From JAJYSO01 sp964586655 (GTDB taxonomy: Bacteria; Bacteroidota; Bacteroidia; Flavobacteriales; Flavobacteriaceae), in the NCBI GenBank assembly GCA_964586655.1, contig CAZPGY010000003.1, forward strand, positions 62,001 through 126,000: a DNA stretch of 64,000 bases. Reading direction: 5' to 3'. The notes under the pieces are model-generated. The model saw only the letters and a program-made list of their open reading frames with translations. It did not search any database and had not been told where the DNA came from. How positions within the stretch are numbered: position 1 is the first letter of the stretch; each line of letters starts with the position of its first letter. Positions 9,541 through 16,449 of the stretch are shown one piece after another. Made by a program: the position numbers and the translations under genes.

Positions 9541-10857
9541 ATGAGCCCATTTATGATTAAGGCCCTGCAGCTGCTTTTAAGTCTGTCTATTCTCATTGTC
9601 TTGCACGAGGGAGGGCACTATTTGGCGGCAAAACTCTTCCATACCAAGGTGGAGAAATTCTTTCTCTTCTTTGACGTAAAGTTTGCCTTGTTTAAAAAGA
9701 AGATTGGGGATACCGTATATGGAATTGGTTGGTTGCCGCTTGGCGGATATGTGAAAATTGCCGGAATGATTGATGAAAGCATGGACAAAGAGCAGATGAA
9801 AAAACCACCGGAGCCGTGGGAGTTTCGCAGTAAACCTGCTTGGCAACGCTTGATCATCATGTTGGGCGGAGTGACCGTAAACATGATTTTGGGTTTTGTT
9901 ATTTTTATGATGATCCTGTTTGTTTACGGTAAAGACTATGTGTCTCAAGACGGATTGCCACAAGGTTTTGCCGTTTCTCAACACATGGAAAGCTTGGGTT
10001 TTCAGGACGGAGACCAGGTGTTGGCCATTAATGGGGAGCCCCTGAAAAATGTGTTGGATGTCAATAAATACCTCATGGTGCGAGAGGTGCACCACATCAC
10101 CACCAAACATGCTGATGGCACCGTAGAGCAAATCGCTATTCCTGAGGATATTGGCACTACTTTGTTTAAAGCGGGGGAGATGCACGCTTTTACGCCCATG
10201 CCGACAAAGGTTTTGGACAGTGTGCTTCCCAATTCTCCGGCAGCAAAAGCAGGCTTAAAACCGGGAGATGAAATTGTGGCGGTCAATGGGCAACCTTTGG
10301 AAAGTTATATGCAGCTGAATGTAATCAAGGAAAAAAATCCGGGGGAGGAGTTGACACTCGGCGTACTTTATAACGGACACAAGCGTACGGTGAAAGTAAC
10401 TCCCAATGAAGAAAACCACATCGGGGTTTATGCCAAAATAAATATAGATGTCGCTCATAAAAACTACGGGTTTTTGGAAAGTATTCAAAAGGGCTTCAGT
10501 TATACCTATTGGACTTTGCACGATTATGTGGCACAATTTAGCTACGTGTTCACCAAAAAAGGAGTGTCAAAATTGGGCGGATTTGGAACCATCGGCAGCT
10601 TATTTGGGGCCCAGTGGAATTGGATGGATTTTTGGCAAACCACGGCCTTTATTTCTATTATTTTGGCCTTTATGAATATCCTGCCCATTCCTGCTCTTGA
10701 CGGAGGACACGTCATGTTTTTGCTGTATGAAATGATCACCGGCCGCAAGCCCAACGAAAAATTCCTCGAGGTGGCGCAAACCGTGGGAATCATTATTCTG
10801 TTAGCCTTGGTTTTATACGCAAATGGGAATGATGTGTATCGCTACTTTTTTAAATAA
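9541..10857 (+). CDS. rseP: RIP metalloprotease RseP (site-2 protease)
   Basis: Inner-membrane zinc protease that cleaves transmembrane anchors such as anti-sigma factors. The metal site HEGGH (residues 22-26) is in the first membrane helix, and the third ligand lies in NILPIPALDGGH in a C-terminal helix, matching the family NxxPxPxLDGG motif. Two PDZ-like segments lie between (GDQVLAINGEPLKNV and GDEIVAVNGQPLESY). The 438-residue length is normal. Membrane helices are at about 7-25, 105-130, 365-390 and 415-432. The anti-sigma-like membrane protein at 18.1 kb is a conceivable substrate, but nothing here shows it. Confidence 0.95.
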   Translation: MSPFMIKALQLLLSLSILIVLHEGGHYLAAKLFHTKVEKFFLFFDVKFALFKKKIGDTVYGIGWLPLGGYVKIAGMIDESMDKEQMKKPPEPWEFRSKPAWQRLIIMLGGVTVNMILGFVIFMMILFVYGKDYVSQDGLPQGFAVSQHMESLGFQDGDQVLAINGEPLKNVLDVNKYLMVREVHHITTKHADGTVEQIAIPEDIGTTLFKAGEMHAFTPMPTKVLDSVLPNSPAAKAGLKPGDEIVAVNGQPLESYMQLNVIKEKNPGEELTLGVLYNGHKRTVKVTPNEENHIGVYAKINIDVAHKNYGFLESIQKGFSYTYWTLHDYVAQFSYVFTKKGVSKLGGFGTIGSLFGAQWNWMDFWQTTAFISIILAFMNILPIPALDGGHVMFLLYEMITGRKPNEKFLEVAQTVGIIILLALVLYANGNDVYRYFFK

Positions 10858-10876
10858 AAAAATTGAAATAAATCCT

Positions 10877-10906
10877 TTTGGCGATTCAAAAAAACAATTA
10901 TATTTG
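10877..10906 (+). promoter_or_regulatory. Bacteroidota promoter of tRNA-Asn
   Basis: TTTG (10877-10880), 18 nt spacer, then TATATTTG (10899-10906) is a near-ideal Bacteroidota promoter. It lies 23 bp upstream of the tRNA-Asn gene. Confidence 0.8.
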
Positions 10907-10929
10907 CAGCCGTTATTTAATGAAAAAAT

Positions 10930-11003
10930 TCCTCAGTAGCTCAGTTGGTTAGAGCACCTGACTGTTAATCAGGTTGTCGACAGTTCGAGTCTGTCCTGAG
11001 GAG
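10930..11003 (+). tRNA. tRNA-Asn (GTT)
   Basis: Full cloverleaf: acceptor TCCTCAG / CTGAGGA, D-arm with AGCTCAGTTGGTTAGAGC, anticodon stem CCTGA/TCAGG around loop CTGTTAA (anticodon GTT), T-arm GACAG-TTCGAGT-CTGTC, discriminator G. CCA is not encoded. Its 3' half and the bases just after it are repeated downstream in the GIY-YIG cassette. This copy has its own promoter and terminator. Confidence 0.97.
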
Positions 11004-11018
11004 CTTTAAAAATCAAGC
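10965..11018 (+). repeat. 54-bp direct repeat, left copy (tRNA-Asn 3' half)
   Basis: From the anticodon loop TTAATCAGG through the tRNA 3' end and 15 nt beyond. The same 54 bases recur at 11736-11789, so they flank the duplicated GIY-YIG genes like an attachment-site duplication or a recombination footprint. Confidence 0.75.
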
Positions 11019-11040
11019 CCGATATCCCATCGGGTTTTTT
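11011..11040 (+). terminator. Terminator after tRNA-Asn
   Basis: Stem CCCGAT/ATCGGG (11018-11023 with 11029-11034), loop of five, then a run of seven T. It is repeated at 11396-11425 as part of the tandem unit. Confidence 0.75.
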
Positions 11041-11048
11041 TATTGGCC

Positions 11049-11354
11049 ATGTTCTATCTGTACATTCTTTATTCCAAATCTGCCGACAAATATTATGTTG
11101 GCTCCTCCATTGACCCTTGGAAACGCTTAGAGAAGCACAATTCTGTGCCCTTCAACACCTTTACCTCAAAACACCGTCCCTGGGAATTGGCAGCGGTTTT
11201 TGAAGCGGGCAAAACCCGGGGGGAGGCCGAAAAGATGGAATATTTTGTCAAGCGGCAAAAAAGCAGGGAGCTGATCGAAAAACTGGTCACCTCAGGATTT
11301 CGGCCAAGGGGAAAGTTAGCTCAGTTGGTCAGAGTCCCGCACGTGCGGGATTAA
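11049..11354 (+). CDS. GIY-YIG nuclease domain protein, copy 1, ending inside a tRNA remnant
   Basis: Small stand-alone GIY-YIG endonuclease-like protein (about 101 aa) of the UvrC N-domain / YhbQ type. The motif appears as YLYILYSKSADKYYVGSS, followed by the helix residue Arg in WKRLEKHN and by the KTRGEAEKMEYFVKRQKSRE helix with the family Glu. The start is ATG 11049, two codons after a possible TTG, with almost no leader after the terminator hairpin. The last residues GKLAQLVRVPHVRD are encoded by tRNA D-arm sequence and a palindrome, a feature I recall of many Bacteroidota GIY-YIG genes that abut tRNAs. Its role is unknown; activity on DNA is inferred from the fold. Identical to copy 2. 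Confidence 0.85.
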   Translation: MFYLYILYSKSADKYYVGSSIDPWKRLEKHNSVPFNTFTSKHRPWELAAVFEAGKTRGEAEKMEYFVKRQKSRELIEKLVTSGFRPRGKLAQLVRVPHVRD

Positions 11355-11388
11355 TCAGGTTGTCTCCCGTACGTACGAGACTGAGGAG
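11312..11388 (+). pseudogene. Degenerate tRNA remnant with palindromes in place of two arms
   Basis: D-arm-like GTTAGCTCAGTTGGTCAGAG is followed by palindrome TCCCGCACGTGCGGGA (11335-11350) where the 5' anticodon stem should be, then TTAATCAGGTTGTC identical to tRNA-Asn. A second palindrome, TCCCGTACGTACGAGA (11365-11380), replaces the T-arm, and the tRNA-Asn 3' acceptor CTGAGGA follows. The 5' side does not pair with that acceptor, so it cannot be a functional tRNA. Confidence 0.7.
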
Positions 11389-11395
11389 CTTTAAA

Positions 11396-11425
11396 AATCA
11401 AGCCCGATATCCCATCGGGTTTTTT
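11396..11425 (+). terminator. Second copy of the terminator hairpin
   Basis: Same CCCGAT/ATCGGG stem and T-run as at 11011-11040, carried by the tandem repeat. Confidence 0.7.
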
Positions 11426-11433
11426 TATTGGCC

Positions 11434-11739
11434 ATGTTCTATCTGTACATTCTTTATTCCAAATCTGCCGACAAATATTATGTTGGCTCCTCCATTGACC
11501 CTTGGAAACGCTTAGAGAAGCACAATTCTGTGCCCTTCAACACCTTTACCTCAAAACACCGTCCCTGGGAATTGGCAGCGGTTTTTGAAGCGGGCAAAAC
11601 CCGGGGGGAGGCCGAAAAGATGGAATATTTTGTCAAGCGGCAAAAAAGCAGGGAGCTGATCGAAAAACTGGTCACCTCAGGATTTCGGCCAAGGGGAAAG
11701 TTAGCTCAGTTGGTCAGAGTCCCGCACGTGCGGGATTAA
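11434..11739 (+). CDS. GIY-YIG nuclease domain protein, copy 2
   Basis: Same protein as copy 1 with no amino-acid difference, shifted by 385 bp. The GIY-YIG core (YLYILYSKSADKYYVGSS) and the conserved helix Arg and Glu are present. Again the last 14 residues come from tRNA D-arm-like sequence plus the CACGTG palindrome, with the stop TAA lying in what was the anticodon loop of tRNA-Asn (GATTAA). Downstream the tRNA-Asn 3' half is intact here, unlike after copy 1. Confidence 0.85.
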   Translation: MFYLYILYSKSADKYYVGSSIDPWKRLEKHNSVPFNTFTSKHRPWELAAVFEAGKTRGEAEKMEYFVKRQKSRELIEKLVTSGFRPRGKLAQLVRVPHVRD

Positions 11740-11774
11740 TCAGGTTGTCGACAGTTCGAGTCTGTCCTGAGGAG
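11697..11774 (+). pseudogene. Chimeric tRNA-Asn remnant (foreign 5' half, intact 3' half)
   Basis: The 5' half is the D-arm-like piece plus palindrome 11720-11735. From TTAATCAGG onward it matches tRNA-Asn exactly, including T-arm GACAGTTCGAGTCTGTC and acceptor 3' strand CTGAGGA (11767-11773). The acceptor 5' strand (GGGAAAG-like) cannot pair with CTGAGGA and the anticodon triplet is lost, so no functional tRNA is expected. Confidence 0.7.
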
Positions 11775-11786
11775 CTTTAAAAATCA

Positions 11787-11817
11787 AGCACTTACAGCAA
11801 TGTAGGTGCTTTTTTAT
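11787..11817 (+). terminator. Terminator closing the GIY-YIG cassette
   Basis: Ten-pair stem AGCACTTACA/TGTAGGTGCT (one G-U) with loop GCAA and a T-run. It differs from the cassette's own hairpin, so it is probably the original terminator of the tRNA-Asn gene before the cassette arrived, or the next unit's boundary. Confidence 0.75.
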
Positions 11818-12055
11818 TTTAGATGGGCAAACATTTCCACAAGTTATGAGCCGCTTTAGTCATCCATAAAGGAAATTAAGCAAGGTTTTTTACCCAGCTT
11901 ACTTTGTGTTTTATATTTTTGCTATTCGTTAAAGGTAAAACTTCCCCGTCTTTGGGATTTGCTACGGCAGCCCTGGGAGTTTTACCTTTATTTATAAAAA
12001 TTATCTCCGGTTAGGATTGAAGTTTTGTATTTTTACCCTCCTTCAATTTTCAAAT

Positions 12056-15000
12056 ATGACTTCACAAGAATACATTCAAGCCCTAAATCGTTTATATCGA
12101 GCAGGAAACGCCACCGAACATACCTATCGAGGAACTTTAGCTCAACTCATAGAGAGTTTACTTCCTCATATTTTGGTTACCAATGAACCGAAACGCTACA
12201 AGTTCGGCGCGCCGGATTATATTTTGACAAAAAAAGACATTCCTGTTGGTTTTATTGAAGCCAAAGATATTGGAGATAAAGATTTATACGGAAAAAAGAA
12301 AACCGGACATAAAGAACAGTTTGACCGCTACAAAGCCTCGTTGGACAACATTGTTTTTACAGACTATTTGACTTTTGTGTTTTATCGAGAGCGTGAATTG
12401 ATAACAGAAATTGCCATCGGTGAAATAAGGGAAAGTGGTATTCATCCTCTTGAAGAGAATTTTGAAAAGTTTGAAAACCTCATTAAGGATTTTACCGAAC
12501 ACGTTATACAAAGCATCAAAAACCCCAAACGATTAGCAGAAATGATGGCAGGAAAGGCACGTTTGCTTTTTGATGTATTGAACAAGTCTTTGACCGGTGA
12601 TGAAGAAAACCACGAAGACAGTACGCTAAAAGACCAGATGAAAGCATTTCGTGATATACTAATTCACGATATAACTCCCTCCGGTTTTGCCGATGTTTAT
12701 GCTCAAACTATTGTCTATGGCTTGTTTGCTGCACGGTTACATGACCCTACGATTAAGAATTTCAGCCGACAGGAAGCGGCGGAACTCATCCCGAAATCCA
12801 ATCCGTTTTTAAGACGGCTGTTTGGCTATGTAGCTGGCCCCGATATAGACGACCGCATTAAATGGATTGTCGATAATTTAGTGAAAGTCTTTTTACATTG
12901 TAATGTGGAGAAGTTATTGCGCAACTATGGGAAAGCTACACAAACCGATGACCCGATTATTCATTTCTATGAAACCTTTTTGAGTAAATACAACCCTAAA
13001 TTGCGTAAATCACGTGGCGTTTGGTACACCCCGGGGGCGGTGGTTAATTTTATTGTCCGTGCAGTAGATGATATACTCAAAACTGAATTTGGTCTTTCCA
13101 AAGGTTTGACCGATACGAGCAAGACCAAGATAAAAGTAAATACCGACAATATAGACAAGCGTTCTTCTACGGGTTATAAGCAAATTGAAAAGGAAGTGCA
13201 TAGGGTGCAAATTCTCGACCCCGCCACGGGAACCGGAACATTTTTGGCAGAAGTGGTCAAACAGGTTTTTAAACAATTTAAAGGTCAACAAGGGATTTGG
13301 GGCAATTATGTAAAAGAACATTTATTACCTCGCTTAAACGGTTTTGAGCTATTAATGGCCAGTTATGCCATGGCTCATCTTAAATTAGATTTACTCTTAA
13401 AAGAAACCGGATATAAACACGATGACAACCAGCGTTTCCGTGTGTTTTTGACCAATAGCTTGGAAGAACACCATAAAGATACCGATACCCTCTTTGCCAA
13501 CTGGTTAAGTGCAGAAGCCAATGAAGCCAACCGGGTAAAACGTGATACTCCGGTGATGTGTGTTATTGGAAATCCTCCATATTCAGGCATCTCATCAAAT
13601 AAAGGGAAATGGATAAAAGATTTGATTGAAGATTATAAATATGTTGATGGAGAACATTTTAAAGAACGTAAACATTGGCTGAATGATGATTATGTAAAGT
13701 TTATCCGGTACGGACAGCATTATATTGAAAAAAATGGAAACGGGGTTTTGGCATTTATTAACCCCCACGGTTTTTTGGACAATCCCACCTTTCGGGGAAT
13801 GCGGTGGAACCTGCTCAAAGCCTTTGATAAAATCTATACCATAGACCTTCACGGCAATAGCAAGAAAAAGGAAACAGCGCCAGATGGAAGTGCAGATATC
13901 AATGTTTTTGATATTCAACAAGGTGTTTCAATTAATATATTCGTTAAAACAGGTAAAAAGAAAATCAACGACTTAGGTAAGGTTTTTCATTACGACCTTT
14001 ATGGAAAACGTAGTTTTAAATATGATTTCCTAAATGATAACTCTATCAAGTCTATTGATTTTAATGAGCTATCAAATGTTAAACCAAACTATTTTTTTGT
14101 GCCAAAAGATTTTAAGGCTCAAAAAGCTTATGATGAAGGTTTTTCAGTAAACAAATTATTTCCCAAAAATAGTGTTGGTTTTGTAACTGCTAATGACAGC
14201 TTAAATATATCATTAAGTGAAAATGAACAAAAAGGAAAGATTGATGAAATTTTAAATATGGATGAGACTTCTTGGCGGCAAAAATATAATAGACCAAAGG
14301 ATGCTCAATCATGGAAGTATAAATGGGCAAAAGAGGATGCTGAAAAAAACCAAACAAAAGCTTTAACTAAAGTAAGTTATCGTCCTTTTGATGTTCGATA
14401 TACCTTATATACAGGTAATTCAGGAGGTCTTTATGCAAGACCTACTTTTGAAACAATGCAGCATTTTTTAAAAGGTGAAAATATAGGGTTGGCTTTATGC
14501 AAACAATTTAAAACGGGCGACCAATATGTGCATTCTTTCATCACTAATAAAATGATTGAAAGTTCTTTTGTTTCCAATAAAACAAGTGAAATAACATCTA
14601 CTTTTCCTCTTTATCTTTATCCCGAAAAAAACAGTCTACAAAGTTTAGATGCGGAAGAAAAAAAACGTACCCCAAACCTCAATATGGATATTGTCAAGGA
14701 AATTGAGCAAAGTTTGGAGTTGAGTTTTGTCCCGGAACGGGAAAACGGTAATCTTTGTTTTGCTCAAAACAATGATGAGCTTCAAGATGACTACAAACAG
14801 GTTTTTGCGCCCATAGACCTCCTCGATTATATTTATGCGGTGCTACATTCGCCAAGCTACCGGGAAAAATACAAAGAGTTTCTAAAAATTGACTTCCCCC
14901 GTGTGCCTTACCCTAAAAGTGCCGCGGTTTTTTGGCGGTTGGTTAAATTGGGTGGGGAACTACGACAAATTCATCTTTTGGAAGCCCCGGTGGTTAACGA

Positions 15001-15325
15001 TTTTATTACAGAATATCCTGTACCCGGGAATAATATCATTTCCCGAAAAATAACCAAGCGAAGCCCCGGTTTTGAACTGACCCATAAGGAGGAAAAGATA
15101 GGTCGGGTTTGGATTAATGATGAACAATACTTTGACAAGGTACCGGAAACGGCTTGGAATTTTTATATCGGTGGTTACCAACCCGCTCAAAAATGGCTCA
15201 AAGACCGTAAAAACCGTACTTTGGAATTTGACGACATCCTGCATTATCAAAAAATAATCGTGGCACTTACGGAGACGGACAGGTTGATGAAAGAGATTGA
15301 TGAGCTGGATACGGATTGGGGTTAA
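12056..15325 (+). CDS. Type ISP restriction-modification enzyme (single polypeptide)
   Basis: Combined restriction endonuclease and adenine methyltransferase acting in defence against foreign DNA. About 1089 aa from ATG 12056; an upstream in-frame ATG at 12017 lies in a promoter-like stretch and is less likely. The N-terminal 130 residues have a PD-(D/E)xK nuclease look (GAPDYIL ... VGFIEAKDIG). A helical linker leads to the methyltransferase: RGVWYTPGAVVNFIV, SAM-binding motif I DPATGTGTFL near residue 390, and catalytic NPPY near residue 506. The C-terminal 450 residues resemble the ISP target-recognition domain (YRPFDVRYTLYTG, LDYIYAVLHSPSYR). No DEAD/helicase domain is seen, so it is shorter than LlaGI-type enzymes and closer to type IIG/IIL in layout. 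No separate specificity subunit is adjacent. Confidence 0.88.
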   Translation: MTSQEYIQALNRLYRAGNATEHTYRGTLAQLIESLLPHILVTNEPKRYKFGAPDYILTKKDIPVGFIEAKDIGDKDLYGKKKTGHKEQFDRYKASLDNIVFTDYLTFVFYRERELITEIAIGEIRESGIHPLEENFEKFENLIKDFTEHVIQSIKNPKRLAEMMAGKARLLFDVLNKSLTGDEENHEDSTLKDQMKAFRDILIHDITPSGFADVYAQTIVYGLFAARLHDPTIKNFSRQEAAELIPKSNPFLRRLFGYVAGPDIDDRIKWIVDNLVKVFLHCNVEKLLRNYGKATQTDDPIIHFYETFLSKYNPKLRKSRGVWYTPGAVVNFIVRAVDDILKTEFGLSKGLTDTSKTKIKVNTDNIDKRSSTGYKQIEKEVHRVQILDPATGTGTFLAEVVKQVFKQFKGQQGIWGNYVKEHLLPRLNGFELLMASYAMAHLKLDLLLKETGYKHDDNQRFRVFLTNSLEEHHKDTDTLFANWLSAEANEANRVKRDTPVMCVIGNPPYSGISSNKGKWIKDLIEDYKYVDGEHFKERKHWLNDDYVKFIRYGQHYIEKNGNGVLAFINPHGFLDNPTFRGMRWNLLKAFDKIYTIDLHGNSKKKETAPDGSADINVFDIQQGVSINIFVKTGKKKINDLGKVFHYDLYGKRSFKYDFLNDNSIKSIDFNELSNVKPNYFFVPKDFKAQKAYDEGFSVNKLFPKNSVGFVTANDSLNISLSENEQKGKIDEILNMDETSWRQKYNRPKDAQSWKYKWAKEDAEKNQTKALTKVSYRPFDVRYTLYTGNSGGLYARPTFETMQHFLKGENIGLALCKQFKTGDQYVHSFITNKMIESSFVSNKTSEITSTFPLYLYPEKNSLQSLDAEEKKRTPNLNMDIVKEIEQSLELSFVPERENGNLCFAQNNDELQDDYKQVFAPIDLLDYIYAVLHSPSYREKYKEFLKIDFPRVPYPKSAAVFWRLVKLGGELRQIHLLEAPVVNDFITEYPVPGNNIISRKITKRSPGFELTHKEEKIGRVWINDEQYFDKVPETAWNFYIGGYQPAQKWLKDRKNRTLEFDDILHYQKIIVALTETDRLMKEIDELDTDWG

Positions 15326-15764
15326 AGTAAAGTACTCCCCATTTCCTGGACCAATATCAGGCAAACCTAAGTTCGTTTGTAACGATTTTACCACAAATAA
15401 ATATTTCTCCTGTCTTTGCCCCATTATGCAGCTCCGGCGAGAAAACAGTTCCGGTAATTCCCCAATGAACGGGAAACTTCAGGTCGCCACCTAATATTTC
15501 CTGACTTCCACAGTGGGACCCCCAACTCAAAAATTAAAAATTTCGGCAATTTTTCTCTGTTCTTCAGTCAAGATTAGAGGCTTTTTATAAAATTCCTTGT
15601 CGTCTGATGTGTTTGATAAAAGCATCGAGGAGGGCAAAGACGTGGTTTTTTTCTGGAGTTGTTGGATATCGAGCACTCGGTCAATAAGGTTTTTATCCAA
15701 AAGCAAATTCTTTGATGATGTCTTTTTTAATGATAAATATAATATTCAATCAAGCTATTTATGC
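15326..15764. other. Gene-poor stretch with decayed minus-strand coding traces
   Basis: Between the restriction enzyme and the hipB-like gene. On the minus strand, 15370-15510 translates without stops for about 45 codons (fragment QEILGGDLKFPVHWGITG) but I recognise no family. The adjacent 15535-15720 is a second decayed piece, listed separately. No RNA gene was seen. Confidence 0.4.
15535..15720 (-). pseudogene. Frameshifted remnant of a small, possibly regulatory, gene
   Basis: Two reading frames together give a continuous-looking C-terminus: LIDRVLDIQQLQKK in one frame, NHVFALLDAFIK in the next, then SDDKEFYKKPLILTEEQRKI back in the first. The HVFALLDAFIK piece resembles the tail of small Bacteroidota XRE-type regulators. 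Frame breaks near the A-run at about 15650 and again at about 15615 suggest decay. The identity is a guess. Confidence 0.35.
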
Positions 15765-15772
15765 TATATTTG
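15765..15772 (+). promoter_or_regulatory. -7 promoter box of the hip locus
   Basis: TATATTTG, an exact TAnnTTTG match, ends 18 bp before the ATG at 15791. Because it lies inside the longer open frame that begins at 15761, it argues for the later start. Confidence 0.65.
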
Positions 15773-15790
15773 TATATTATAATAATCATT

Positions 15791-16048
15791 ATGTTTTCAG
15801 TAGTAACGATAAAACAGGTGCAAAACAATATCGGGCAGTGGTGTAAAACCCTGCGCAAAAGGGAAGGAATTACGCAACAAGAGTTGGCTGATCAATTGGT
15901 TTTATCACGATTGACGATTTCCAAACTGGAACGGGGCGAGAATTTTACCATTGATACCTTTTTAAAGGTGTTGCAGCACTTTGATCAATTGTCCACTTTA
16001 AATGATTTTGTCACCGATCAATCTGATCTTCCGGAATCCTTATATTAA
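15791..16048 (+). CDS. hipB: HipB-like XRE-family antitoxin/repressor
   Basis: 85-residue DNA-binding protein with one helix-turn-helix: WCKTLRKREGITQQELADQL then VLSRLTISKLERGENFTI, the standard XRE/Cro pattern. It probably represses its own operon and neutralises the HipA-type kinase encoded next (stop at 16048, next ATG 16057). The C-terminus (FDQLSTLNDFVTDQSDLPES) is short and acidic, as in HipB antitoxins. Start ATG 15791 is chosen because the promoter box is directly upstream. Confidence 0.8.
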   Translation: MFSVVTIKQVQNNIGQWCKTLRKREGITQQELADQLVLSRLTISKLERGENFTIDTFLKVLQHFDQLSTLNDFVTDQSDLPESLY

Positions 16049-16056
16049 TTGTTTGT

Positions 16057-16449
16057 ATGATGGCTGAAAGTCAAGTTATTAGTGTATGGTTCAAAGGAAG
16101 CGAAATCGGCAAAATCGGTTATGAAGCCCATCGGCGAAAATCCACTTTTCAATACCATCCCGAATTCTTAAAACAATCCCCTTTCCCCTCTTTATTTCCT
16201 TATGGTGTTCGGAAAATCAAAAATGCGCAGGTCTTCTCGGGATATGAAGGAGATACATTTCGGAGCCTTCCCCCGTTTATCGCCGATTCATTGCCTGACT
16301 TTTTTGGAAATATGGTTTTTAAGGAATGGATGGAAGCAAGGTATCAAAAAGGAATGCAAATTAGCCCATTGGAACAATTAACCTATGTCGGTAATCGCGG
16401 AATGGGAGCGTTGGAATACAACCCATGCAACCTTTATCGAAGGCTGTAA
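16057..16449 (+). CDS. hipA: HipA-type toxin, N-terminal part (HipS-like)
   Basis: Residues 1-121 match the N-subdomain 1 of HipA toxins: VISVWFKGSEIGKIGYE, FQYHPEFLKQSPFPSLFP, FADSLPD-like IADSLPDFFGN, then YVGNRGMGALEYNP. After that the frame leaves HipA and stops nine codons later. The rest of HipA continues in another frame at 16425. Removing or adding one base near 16423 would join the two into a usual ~420-residue HipA. Alternatively, it works as a separate HipS-like protein, as in three-gene hipBST loci. A start at the second ATG (16060) is equally possible. Confidence 0.75.
   Translation: MMAESQVISVWFKGSEIGKIGYEAHRRKSTFQYHPEFLKQSPFPSLFPYGVRKIKNAQVFSGYEGDTFRSLPPFIADSLPDFFGNMVFKEWMEARYQKGMQISPLEQLTYVGNRGMGALEYNPCNLYRRL

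Larger units (their letters stand above)
10996..11766 (+). repeat. Tandem duplication (385-bp unit, two copies)
   Basis: Unit A covers 10996-11380 and unit B 11381-11766. They look identical by eye through about 369 bp, including terminator, GIY-YIG gene and D-arm-like tRNA piece. They differ only at the end: unit A finishes with a palindrome (11365-11380), unit B with the tRNA-Asn T-arm sequence. The two encoded proteins are identical, so the duplication is recent or gene-converted. Confidence 0.85.

Noticed and set aside
11312..11388. Second functional tRNA between the GIY-YIG copies
   Set aside because: Acceptor strands do not pair, the anticodon stem is replaced by a palindrome and the T-arm is missing.
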